From a bacterium (GTDB taxonomy: Bacteria; Verrucomicrobiota; Verrucomicrobiia; Limisphaerales; J093): a stretch of DNA of 64,000 nucleotides. The stretch's first letter is position 1. The number at the start of each line of letters is the position of its first letter. Both the position numbers and the translations under genes were made by a program. The notes under the pieces were generated by a model. It was not told where the DNA came from. It searched no databases and saw only the letters and a program-made list of their open reading frames with translations. The stretch lies in contig JAJXZJ010000032.1 in NCBI GenBank assembly GCA_021780105.1, positions 1-64,000 on the forward strand. Direction: 5' to 3'. Positions 34,788 to 43,023 of this stretch are shown here, in pieces.

Positions 34788-37556
34788 ATGTCCTCCGTTT
34801 CAACCGTAGCCAAGACGATGAGTCGATCCGTCCTAATCACCTTCAGCATGGCGTTATTCCTGGCGGTGGCCGCAACCACCGCCCACGCCCAAACCACCTC
34901 CAGCCAGGCGGCCGAAGAGGAAAATGTCCGCCGACAGGAGCAATCCATCGTGCTCCGGCGCACGCTTCAGGAAGCTCAGGCCGATCAAAAGGCTGGTGAC
35001 TTGGGCAGCGCCGCCAAATCATACGAGCAGGCGTGGGCGTTGGTGCAAAGCATCGGCGATGCCGGTATCGAAAAGGAGCGCCAGGAAACCGTGACCGGCT
35101 TCTGCGAGGTGTATCTGGCGCTGGCCAAGAAATCTTACGCCCGGCAGGAATACACCGAAGCCAAGGTTCAGTTGACCCGGGTTTTGAAAGTGGATCCGAA
35201 GAATCCCGAGGGTCAGAAAGAAATGGCCATGGTTGACAAGACGCTTGGCGATCTTCAAGGCCGGATGCCCGACAAGGAAACCCTTGCCCTCCTGCCAGAT
35301 GTGCAGAAGCAACACATCGCCACCGGCACCTTGGTGCAGGATGGCAAGCTGCTCTATGAAATGGGCAAGCTGGACGAGGCCCAGGCCAAGCTCAAGCAAG
35401 CGGTGAAGCAGGAACCCAGCAACCAGGCAGCCTACTACTACCTGAAGCTGATTGAGGAAGCCCGGTACACGAAAGAGGCCAAAAAGCGGGAATACTTTGC
35501 CAAGGAAAAGCTGATCGAGGTGGAGAATTCTTGGAATCCGCCCGTCAGTTTCGGGAATGTGACCAACGCGGCCAACCCCTTCGCCCGGACGAACTCCGTT
35601 TACACCGGCGAGGGACGCCATGCCATCGAGGAGAAACTCAATCACATTATCCTTCAGGACGTGGAGTTCCCCGACATCGGGATGCCACTCAGCGAGGTGG
35701 TGAAGTTCTTGGACAAGGAAGTGCGCTTGCGTGACCCCTCGCGCCAGGGAATCAATTTTCTTATCGCGCCGTGGGTGGACATTCAAACGCAAGCGGCTGG
35801 CACGATGACGGTGGATCCAACGACGGGACAGCCGGTGAACACCCCGCCGCCGGAACCGTTTGACCTGCGCAACGACGTCCACATCCGGATCGAGCCGGCA
35901 CTGCACAACATTCCGCTCAAGGATGTTCTCGATGCGATCACCAAGGTTGCGGACAAGCAGATCAAGTATTCGATCGAGGACTATGCGATCATTTTCTCCC
36001 GCAAGACGCCGGACCAGCCGCAGTTGTTCACCCGGACTTACAAGGTGAATCCCAACACCTTTATTCAAGGGTTGGAAGGCGTGTCAGGGTTTGATTTCGA
36101 AGCGGCGATTAACAGCGTAACCGGAATGGGCATGGGCGGCGGTGCCATGGGCGGCGGCGGCATGATGGGCGGCGGCATGGGCGGCGGCATGGGCGGCGGC
36201 ATGGGCGGCATGGGCGGCATGAGTTCCGGTGGGGCCATTGTTCCCAAAGTCTATGCTGCCGGCGGTGGCATGATGGGTGGCATGATGGGTGGCATGGGCG
36301 GCGGCATGGGCGGCGGCATGGGCGGCGGCATGATGGGCGGCGGCATGGGCGGCGGCATGGGCGGCGGCATGGGCGGCGGCATGGGTGGCGGCATGGGTGG
36401 CTTCGGGACGGGCGGTTTGACTGGTGTAACGACTTATACACAGATGTCCTACGTCAATCAATTGGTGCGAGATTACTTCAGTGCCGCAGGGGTGGACTTG
36501 GGTGGCACTAACACGCTAGGCGGTGGCGGCTACGGTGCCGGTGGCATGGCAAGTCAGATGGGGGGCGGCGCAGGGTTTCAGAATGCGGCCGGCAAGGCGG
36601 TCTTCTGGAATGATCGCACGGGTATTTTGTTGGTTCGTGCCACGCTGGATGACTTGGATATCATTGACAAGGCAATCCAAGCCCTCAACCAGACGCCGGA
36701 TCAGGTCAGCATTGAGGCGAAGTTCGTTGAAATCGGCCAGGACGACGCCAAAGCGCTCGGATTTAATTGGTTTTTGGGTAACATGAACATGTTCGGCGGC
36801 AACGTGGGCGCCCAGGGCGGCACGGCACCGTCCTTCTCAGGTAATTCCACAGCGGCCAATCCTTACGGAACGTTCCCCGGGACATTCGGGACTCCTTCCG
36901 TGGCGCCAAATCCGCAAACGGACCAACTCCTGACCAGCGGTTTGCGCCAAAGCCAGGCGGGCAGCACCAGTATCCCTGCGGTGGGGACCATCACGGGAAT
37001 CATGACCGATCCTCAGTTCCGCGTGGTGATCAACGCGTTGGAACAGCGTAGTGGCACTGATGTGTTGTCTGCGCCGAAGGTTACGACCGTGAGCGGTCGG
37101 CAGGCTCAGATTCAAGTCCTCGAAATGCAGAACATTGTGGTCTATAACAACGCCGGCGCGGTTGGCGCTGGCGTCGGCACGGTGGGCACCGGGACGACAA
37201 CGGGCGGCGCGGTTACCAGTGATCGCAACGTCAAGTCGGGATTCCAGTGGGTGGATTCGGAATCGGTTCTGGATAAAGTGGCGGGATTGCCGATCACCCG
37301 TTGGTATTACACGAACGACGTGGCCACGCCCCATATTGGTCCCATGGCGCAGGACTTCAAGGCGGCTTTCAACGTGGGCGACAGCGACAAGCACATTGCC
37401 ATCGTGGACGAAGGCGGCGTGGCGCTGGCGGCCATTCAAGGTTTGAACCAGAAGCTCGAACAACAGATCAAGGCCAAGGATGTGGAAATTCAGGATCTCC
37501 AGCAAAGTGTGGCCGAGTTGAAGAAGCTGGTGCAATCACTTGCAGAGAAGAAATAG
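34788..37556 (+). CDS. pilQ: N-terminal half of a split type IV pilus secretin, ending in a peptidase S74 (intramolecular chaperone) domain
   Basis: 922 residues from the ATG at 34788; an ATG at 34818 also fits the leader (ITFSMALFLAVAATTAHAQ). Order: TPR-like repeats (about 45-210), secretin N domains (about 290-430), a Gly/Met-rich tract (446-542), a further N-domain piece, then the start of the secretin core (VSIEAKFVEIGQDD near 640, VLSAPKVTTVSGRQAQIQV near 760-775). Instead of the remaining beta-barrel strands, a Gly/Thr linker leads at residue 811 into SDRNVKSGFQ...RWYY...HIGPMAQDF...VDEGGVALAAIQGL and a terminal coiled coil. This is the S74 autocleaving trimerisation domain known from phage tail fibres. 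The missing barrel is encoded by the next gene. Confidence 0.85.
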   Translation: MSSVSTVAKTMSRSVLITFSMALFLAVAATTAHAQTTSSQAAEEENVRRQEQSIVLRRTLQEAQADQKAGDLGSAAKSYEQAWALVQSIGDAGIEKERQETVTGFCEVYLALAKKSYARQEYTEAKVQLTRVLKVDPKNPEGQKEMAMVDKTLGDLQGRMPDKETLALLPDVQKQHIATGTLVQDGKLLYEMGKLDEAQAKLKQAVKQEPSNQAAYYYLKLIEEARYTKEAKKREYFAKEKLIEVENSWNPPVSFGNVTNAANPFARTNSVYTGEGRHAIEEKLNHIILQDVEFPDIGMPLSEVVKFLDKEVRLRDPSRQGINFLIAPWVDIQTQAAGTMTVDPTTGQPVNTPPPEPFDLRNDVHIRIEPALHNIPLKDVLDAITKVADKQIKYSIEDYAIIFSRKTPDQPQLFTRTYKVNPNTFIQGLEGVSGFDFEAAINSVTGMGMGGGAMGGGGMMGGGMGGGMGGGMGGMGGMSSGGAIVPKVYAAGGGMMGGMMGGMGGGMGGGMGGGMMGGGMGGGMGGGMGGGMGGGMGGFGTGGLTGVTTYTQMSYVNQLVRDYFSAAGVDLGGTNTLGGGGYGAGGMASQMGGGAGFQNAAGKAVFWNDRTGILLVRATLDDLDIIDKAIQALNQTPDQVSIEAKFVEIGQDDAKALGFNWFLGNMNMFGGNVGAQGGTAPSFSGNSTAANPYGTFPGTFGTPSVAPNPQTDQLLTSGLRQSQAGSTSIPAVGTITGIMTDPQFRVVINALEQRSGTDVLSAPKVTTVSGRQAQIQVLEMQNIVVYNNAGAVGAGVGTVGTGTTTGGAVTSDRNVKSGFQWVDSESVLDKVAGLPITRWYYTNDVATPHIGPMAQDFKAAFNVGDSDKHIAIVDEGGVALAAIQGLNQKLEQQIKAKDVEIQDLQQSVAELKKLVQSLAEKK
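36124..36411 (+). repeat. Gly/Met coding repeat (12-bp unit ATGGGCGGCGGC) inside the secretin gene
   Basis: Two arrays of the 12-bp unit and shorter variants, split by a short non-repeat stretch (36227-36258). They encode GGGM-type repeats at residues 446-542 of the secretin N-half, between two N-domain regions. The length is likely to vary by slippage. Confidence 0.9.
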
Positions 37557-37628
37557 GGGAATGACGATACGACGGTTGTGATCCGAGTGGTTTCCGGCCG
37601 GCAAGCAAGACAAAACAAACCATTTGAT

Positions 37629-38210
37629 ATGAAACGATTAGCGTTCTTTGGAGTCCTCGTAGTGGTCTTAGGTCTGGCGGGATCCGCGTTCGCCCAGGTG
37701 GTCAACCAGGCGGCCAACACGCAGATCATCGCGCCAACAACTGCGATGATACCGCTGGGACCGGAACTGGACGTGATTCCCAACGTTTCGGCCGACGGTT
37801 ATACGATTCAGATGAATCTGATTCCGACGTTGACCGAGTTCCTCGGCTATGACAATCCGGGGTCCTTTCAAACACAGGTTGGCCAGCTCCAAGCGCCGCT
37901 GCCGCTGCCACATTTTCGCGTCCGCCAGGTGACCACGAGCGCCATCGTGTGGGACGGCCAGACCGTCGTGCTGGGCGGCCTGATCTCGGAGGAGGTGCAA
38001 AAGACCAAGGACAAAGTGCCGATGCTCGGCGACCTTCCACTCGTCGGCCGCCTATTCCGCAGCGAAACCTCGTTCACTTCCAAAAAGAATTTGGTGATCT
38101 TTGTCACGCCGACGCTGATTGACCCCGCTGGCAACCGGATTCATACCGAGGACAATCTGCCTTACGACCCCAACAAGATTCCAGCGCAAACGCCGTTTGC
38201 GCCACAGTGA
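37629..38210 (+). CDS. C-terminal half of the split secretin, with its own signal peptide
   Basis: 193 residues from the ATG at 37629. MKRLAFFGVLVVVLGLAGSA followed by FAQ is a full signal peptide. From residue 24 the sequence is secretin barrel: IPLGPELDVIPNVSADGYTI, FRVRQVTTSAIVWDGQTVVL, then the secretin signature KVPMLGDLPLVGRLFRS and NLVIFVTPTLIDPAG. No N domains are present. It continues exactly where the previous gene leaves the secretin fold. It starts 72 bp after the previous stop and is followed by a terminator. Whether the two chains assemble is unknown. Confidence 0.85.
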   Translation: MKRLAFFGVLVVVLGLAGSAFAQVVNQAANTQIIAPTTAMIPLGPELDVIPNVSADGYTIQMNLIPTLTEFLGYDNPGSFQTQVGQLQAPLPLPHFRVRQVTTSAIVWDGQTVVLGGLISEEVQKTKDKVPMLGDLPLVGRLFRSETSFTSKKNLVIFVTPTLIDPAGNRIHTEDNLPYDPNKIPAQTPFAPQ

Positions 38211-38245
38211 TCCGGGTCCGTCGGGTGCAACATAACTGTCTGGAC

Positions 38246-38280
38246 AAGGACGGGTTTCGGCCCGTCCTTTACGCTTTTTG
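38246..38280 (+). terminator. Rho-independent terminator after the secretin operon
   Basis: AAGGACGGG (38246-38254) and CCCGTCCTT (38261-38269) pair over 9 bp around TTTCGG, followed by a T and then CTTTTT a few bases on. It lies 36 bp after the secretin C-half stop. Confidence 0.75.
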
Positions 38281-38321
38281 CGGAAGGATTCCTGCGAGGT
38301 CGCCTTAAAGTTGAATGGCTG

Positions 38322-39302
38322 ATGGAAACCAGCGAGAACAGATCAGAGACGCGCCCGCTCCTGACCACCGCAGGAGAGGCGCCGCAACTGTTGTTGGTGG
38401 ACGGCCACGCCTACGCCTACCGGGCGTTTCACGCCATTCGCAGTTTGACCTCACCAACCGGCCAACCTACAAACGCCATCTTTGGGTTCGTGAAAACGAT
38501 CTCCCGGCTTCGTGCTGATTTACAGCCAACCTATTGCGCGGTCGTCTGGGACGGTGGCCTGGCGGCGGAGCGGGTTGCCCTGTTGCCCGGCTACAAGGCC
38601 ACCAGACCGCCGATGCCATCGGCGCTGGCGAGCCAGCTCGACGAGATCGTGGCCTGGGTCGAGGCGAGCGGCGTGGTTTCGCTGTGTCGCGAGGGGGTTG
38701 AGGCGGACGATTGGATTGCCACCCTGGCGATTAAAGCGGCCGAAACGGGCGCCAAAGCGGTGATCGCCAGCAGCGACAAGGATTTCATGCAGTTGGTTTC
38801 GCCGTCCGTGGGTCTGGTGAATCCAGCCGAGAAGCACAGCCGGCGCTGGACCGCTGCCGAGGTGCAGGAGAAGACCGGCGTGCTGCCGGAGCAGGTAGTG
38901 GACTGGCTGAGCATGGTTGGCGACAGCGTGGATGACATCCCGGGGGTGCCGGGAGTCGGATCGAAAACGGCGGCTGCATTGCTGCGCCAGTTTGGCTCTT
39001 GCGAGGCAGTGCTGGCGCGCGTGGACAAGGTGCAGCCAGAGAGGCTGCGGGCAGGACTGCGAGCTGCTGCCGACGCCCTGCACCGAAACCGGCAGTTGAT
39101 CACGCTCCGAACCGATGTAGGCGGTGGAATCACGCTGGACGCCTTGCTAATCCGGCCGCCGGATACGCCCCGGTTGCGCGATTTGTTTACCCGCTGGGGG
39201 TTTCGTTCCCTGGTGAGCGAACTGGACCTGGCAGGGGCCACGCAAACGGACTTTTTTGAGGATCGGACCGGCCGGACCAAGTTATTTTCCAGCACTGATT
39301 GA
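38322..39302 (+). CDS. stand-alone 5'-3' exonuclease (Pol I N-terminal-type flap nuclease)
   Basis: 326 residues. Metal and fold motifs of the family are in order: LLLVDGHAYAYRAFHA (about 23-38), EADDWIATL, SSDKDFMQLV and the helix-three-turn-helix GVPGVGSKTAAALLRQF. No polymerase domain follows, so it resembles YpcP/ExoIX-type nucleases that process flaps or RNA primers. It lies between the pilus operon terminator and the exported-protein operon and seems to be an independent unit. Confidence 0.9.
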   Translation: METSENRSETRPLLTTAGEAPQLLLVDGHAYAYRAFHAIRSLTSPTGQPTNAIFGFVKTISRLRADLQPTYCAVVWDGGLAAERVALLPGYKATRPPMPSALASQLDEIVAWVEASGVVSLCREGVEADDWIATLAIKAAETGAKAVIASSDKDFMQLVSPSVGLVNPAEKHSRRWTAAEVQEKTGVLPEQVVDWLSMVGDSVDDIPGVPGVGSKTAAALLRQFGSCEAVLARVDKVQPERLRAGLRAAADALHRNRQLITLRTDVGGGITLDALLIRPPDTPRLRDLFTRWGFRSLVSELDLAGATQTDFFEDRTGRTKLFSSTD

Positions 39303-39505
39303 TATCAACCTCAAAACATGGCAAACGTATTGCTACAAACGCTTCAAGATTCCGTGCCGGTGACCGGTTGCGCAAGGCACCCAGGCGCCAGAGCCGGCTG
39401 GCCGGAGAACCGACGAATAAGTTGGCAATGCCGTCGAGCACGGCGCAATTTTTCGGAAGAAAACGTGGACAAAGAAAGGGTGCTTTGCTAGAAAGCCGCA
39501 ATCTT

Positions 39506-41479
39506 ATGTCATTCATGTTGAGCGCCGGTAGGCGGCTGGTTCTACTGGGCCTTGCCTCGCTTGCCCCGGCGGGTGCCTTGGCTCAATCTGCCTTTACGCC
39601 CCAAGGAGGCGAATACTCCCTGACGCTGGGTATGTTGGGAGATCAAACGCATCCTTACGTCGGCCTGAGCAGCAACGGCGGAGGCTACGTGGTCTGGCAG
39701 GACAACGCCACTGACGGCGGCGGCCTCGGCATCAGCGCCCGCGCCTTGAACAATTATCTTTCCCCCGTAGTTGCGCAGACCTTCCGGGTCAATCAACAAG
39801 GTGCCGGCGATCAGGAACAACCCGTGGTCCAGATGCTGCCTGACGGCAGCGCCGTGTTCGTGTGGCAGGGAGGGGCGCAAGGAAGTCAGCAGATTCTCGC
39901 CCGGTTCATTGGACCCGATGGCCAGTTCACCACGGGTGACATTCCGGTAAACACCACCACGACGGGGCAGCATATGAACCCGCAAGTGGCTGTGTTGAAA
40001 GACGGTTCGCTGATGATCGTTTGGGCGAGCGATCAACTCGATCGGCAGGTGACCGGGAGCGACCCGCTGGCGGGAGCGTTCGATCCGATTACACACGCAC
40101 CCTTGGTGCATCACCTCGACCGGCCCTATTTCGATGTGTTTGGTCAACGGATGTCCGCCACCGGCCAGAAATTTGGCGGCGAATTTCGCGTCAACGAAAC
40201 CACGCTTTTCAACCAGCGCACGCCGGCCGTGGCCGGCACGGATGACGGCGATTTCCTGATTCTGTGGGTGAGCGAGAATCAACGGTTCGACAATAGCGTG
40301 GACGTGTATGGCCGCCGTTATGGCTCCTCCGGAAATCCCCGCGCCGACGAGTTCCTCATCAACACCTCGTCGAATGTCTGCGCGAACCCGGCGGTGATTG
40401 GTGGACCGAGTGGCACTGCGTTGGTCGCTTGGGACGAGTTCAATCTGGGCAATACTTCGGACGGCTGGAACGTGCTCGCCTGCCAGGTCGGCACGGACGG
40501 AATCTTGCTCAGCCCACCGCAGGTGATCAACACGCGCAATCCCGGCAAACGCTTTGCTCCCCAACTGGCCCGCGCCGGCAACGATTTCCTTGCTGTCTGG
40601 ACGAGTGACTGGCAGGACCTGTCGCGCGAAGGCGTCTATGGTCGTTTCCTGAAGCCGGACGGCTCACCCAACAGCGACGAATTCCGCGTGAACACCACCA
40701 CCATCAGCCAGCAGATTCAGCCGGCGGTGGCCAGCAACGGTAGCAACGGGTTTTTGACGGTCTGGTCCACGTTTACGGGCTTGGACTATGGTTTCGAACT
40801 TGCGGGTCAGCGTTACAGTTCAGACAAAACGCTCGTTCCGCCGGCCGCACCTTTCGTCTCGGCACTCGATTCTTACTCCCTGCTCGTGGGTTGGTCCGCG
40901 CTTGCTGGTTACACCAACACCGTCACCTACCTGGTCTATCAGGATGGTTCAACCAGCGCCCTGCGGACCACGAACAACTACCAGATCGTTCGTGGACTGA
41001 TGCCGGCCAGCAGCCACTCCTTCCAGTTGGCCTACGATTTGGGAAATGGCTCGGTGTCGCCGATTTCCACGGCCACCACCAACACGACTTGGGGTGCGGA
41101 TTTGAACTACGACGGTCTGCCGGACGACTGGCAGGCGAAGTATTGGGGAACCGATTCCAGCAAATGGCCGGCGCCCACGGCGGACAGTGACGGCGACGGG
41201 GTTTCCAACCTGAGCGAGTTTCTGGCGGGCACCGATCCGACCGATCCGAACAGCGTGTTGAAGACCAGCATCACACCGACAAAACTGGGCTTGTTGGTGA
41301 GCTGGAATTCCGTGCCGGGGCAGGTGTATCAGGTTCAATCCTCACCTGATTTGAAGACGTGGACGAATCTGGGCAGCCCGCGATTTGCCCCTGACAGTTC
41401 GTTCTCGGTGCTGGTTCCGATGCCAGCGGCATCCTCGGCGACCGCCTTTTACTCGTATCGCGTCATCCGAATTCGTTGA
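39506..41479 (+). CDS. large exported protein with repeat beta-propeller-like body and C-terminal sorting-like module
   Basis: 657 residues from the ATG at 39506, which opens the leader (RRLVLLGLASLAPAGALAQS). Seven or more repeats of the type QxxPxVxxLxDGxxVxVW (for example EQPVVQMLPDGSAVFVWQGG) suggest a beta-propeller. A fibronectin-III-like segment follows (about 445-525), then DLNYDGLPDDWQ and DSDGDGVSNLSEFLAGTDP calcium loops. The C-terminal module has LLVSWNSVPGQVYQVQSSPD and ends YSYRVIRIR. Function unknown; it is surface or secreted by inference. First of four large exported-protein genes with 3-44 bp spacing. Confidence 0.78.
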   Translation: MSFMLSAGRRLVLLGLASLAPAGALAQSAFTPQGGEYSLTLGMLGDQTHPYVGLSSNGGGYVVWQDNATDGGGLGISARALNNYLSPVVAQTFRVNQQGAGDQEQPVVQMLPDGSAVFVWQGGAQGSQQILARFIGPDGQFTTGDIPVNTTTTGQHMNPQVAVLKDGSLMIVWASDQLDRQVTGSDPLAGAFDPITHAPLVHHLDRPYFDVFGQRMSATGQKFGGEFRVNETTLFNQRTPAVAGTDDGDFLILWVSENQRFDNSVDVYGRRYGSSGNPRADEFLINTSSNVCANPAVIGGPSGTALVAWDEFNLGNTSDGWNVLACQVGTDGILLSPPQVINTRNPGKRFAPQLARAGNDFLAVWTSDWQDLSREGVYGRFLKPDGSPNSDEFRVNTTTISQQIQPAVASNGSNGFLTVWSTFTGLDYGFELAGQRYSSDKTLVPPAAPFVSALDSYSLLVGWSALAGYTNTVTYLVYQDGSTSALRTTNNYQIVRGLMPASSHSFQLAYDLGNGSVSPISTATTNTTWGADLNYDGLPDDWQAKYWGTDSSKWPAPTADSDGDGVSNLSEFLAGTDPTDPNSVLKTSITPTKLGLLVSWNSVPGQVYQVQSSPDLKTWTNLGSPRFAPDSSFSVLVPMPAASSATAFYSYRVIRIR

Positions 41480-41482
41480 CCT

Positions 41483-42979
41483 ATGCTGCGCTTGTTGAAC
41501 AGAATTTGCCTCAGCCTGCTGATCATTGGAGCAGTTGAGAAAGCCTCGGCGTTTGCCTTGTTTGGTCCGCTTGACACTTGGCAGACGGCCAATCTTGGCT
41601 ACGATGGCAACGGTGGTCCGCAGAACTTGGGCGAGGAGTACCGTATCAACACGCCGACCTTGACTTACGGTTTTGATTCGGCGTTTCTCAATTACTTCGG
41701 CACGAACGGGGTCGCGGATATTGACCAGGCGATGAAGTTGTTGAACGACCTGCCTTCATTCCGCAGCATGACGGCGGACCTGAACGAATACCCGAACGAC
41801 ACGCGCCGCATCAACTATCAGGCTAACGCGCTCCAGCTATACAGCTTGAAGAGCTATGCGTTGAGTGCGGTTCTTGGGGAAATGGGTCTGGCTGGTGCCG
41901 ATCGTTACGTGTGGTGTATTCGCAATATCTACACGGACCCGGCCAACGTCCTCTGGTACACGATCATCAAGCGTAACTTCGATCCCGTGACTTGGGAATA
42001 CAGTTCCTACGTCAATGGTGCCATGTACACCTACCAGATTGCGCCCTATGATGCTACACCCGATTGGGACGCGATGGAGTATGAAACAGACCCCAATATG
42101 CCGAGCGACACAGCGGTATCGTCGTTGGCTGATCCTCCGCCGAGGCCTGTCGCCACTGGTTCGTATATCACTTACTCCTACGGAATGTTCTATTCGGGAT
42201 TGACCCGCGATGACGTGGGTGGTTTGCGCTATCTCTATGATTCGGCAAACTGGAACGTGGAAACCCTGCCCACGAATGCGGTTGCGGCTGGGTTGGGTTT
42301 GCAGACCGGCATCATCGGCGGCGGCACGACAGGTGGCAACCCGTGGGGACAGCCTCCGGGTGGCACTACGACAAACACCACGGGGACCAACACGGTGACC
42401 GTGACCAACGTCGTGGTGGGTACAGCCACGCGACCTGGCGTGGACCACATTACCTTTGTCCGGGTTAATTACGACTCCGCCTTTGGCGTGTGGGTGCCGC
42501 TGACGAATGTCTGGACGGATACCTATATCACGAACTATGCCAGCAAGACGCAAACCTTGCAGCGCACGCTGACGCAACCCGACATCCTGTTCACTGCGGC
42601 TGACATGGGCGTGGATCCAGTTGGACAGCCGATTCTATGGGGAATTACCGAGTCATTCATCAACAACAGTGCTTTGAATGCCGTTGGGACAACCGGTGGC
42701 ACGCTCAATGGCCCCGGTCTGGTGGCCATGCCGGCGATAATCAGCTTCAACAAGGTCGGGCCATGGTGGTATCAGACGGCGGGCGGAAATGGTTTCGTGT
42801 TACAGGGCTTCTTGTGGGGGACTTTTGATGGCACCACCAACGCGCCAATCGTTTATCCGAGCGGAATCAGCATCAAGGCGCTGGAACAAGCCATTATTAC
42901 CGGTCAAGCCGGGGCCGGACAGAATCCGTATTTGAACCCGGCGGGTTCAACCGCGAGTACCGGTCAAACCGGTCCGTAG
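41483..42979 (+). CDS. exported protein of unknown function
   Basis: 498 residues with a signal peptide (LNRICLSLLIIGAVEKASAF). The N-terminal part (25-260) is rich in Tyr, Asn and Asp and has no known catalytic motif; no zinc HExxH is present. A Gly/Thr/Asn-rich linker (about 275-310) separates it from a second domain of similar size. It starts 3 bp after the previous stop, so it is clearly co-transcribed. I do not recognise the family; it may be an envelope structural protein or part of a complex with its neighbours. Confidence 0.7.
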   Translation: MLRLLNRICLSLLIIGAVEKASAFALFGPLDTWQTANLGYDGNGGPQNLGEEYRINTPTLTYGFDSAFLNYFGTNGVADIDQAMKLLNDLPSFRSMTADLNEYPNDTRRINYQANALQLYSLKSYALSAVLGEMGLAGADRYVWCIRNIYTDPANVLWYTIIKRNFDPVTWEYSSYVNGAMYTYQIAPYDATPDWDAMEYETDPNMPSDTAVSSLADPPPRPVATGSYITYSYGMFYSGLTRDDVGGLRYLYDSANWNVETLPTNAVAAGLGLQTGIIGGGTTGGNPWGQPPGGTTTNTTGTNTVTVTNVVVGTATRPGVDHITFVRVNYDSAFGVWVPLTNVWTDTYITNYASKTQTLQRTLTQPDILFTAADMGVDPVGQPILWGITESFINNSALNAVGTTGGTLNGPGLVAMPAIISFNKVGPWWYQTAGGNGFVLQGFLWGTFDGTTNAPIVYPSGISIKALEQAIITGQAGAGQNPYLNPAGSTASTGQTGP

Positions 42980-43023
42980 GAAAGGGTTAGGGGGGACATT
43001 TGCCAACTTACGTTCGATTCCTT

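Noticed and set aside
36124..36411. Possible CRISPR-like or minisatellite locus
   Set aside because: No spacers; the repeat is in frame inside a protein gene.
36084..36461. Ala/His- and Arg/Pro-rich proteins on the minus strand across the Gly/Met tract
   Set aside because: Produced by reading the 12-bp repeat in reverse; the plus frame is part of a long secretin gene.
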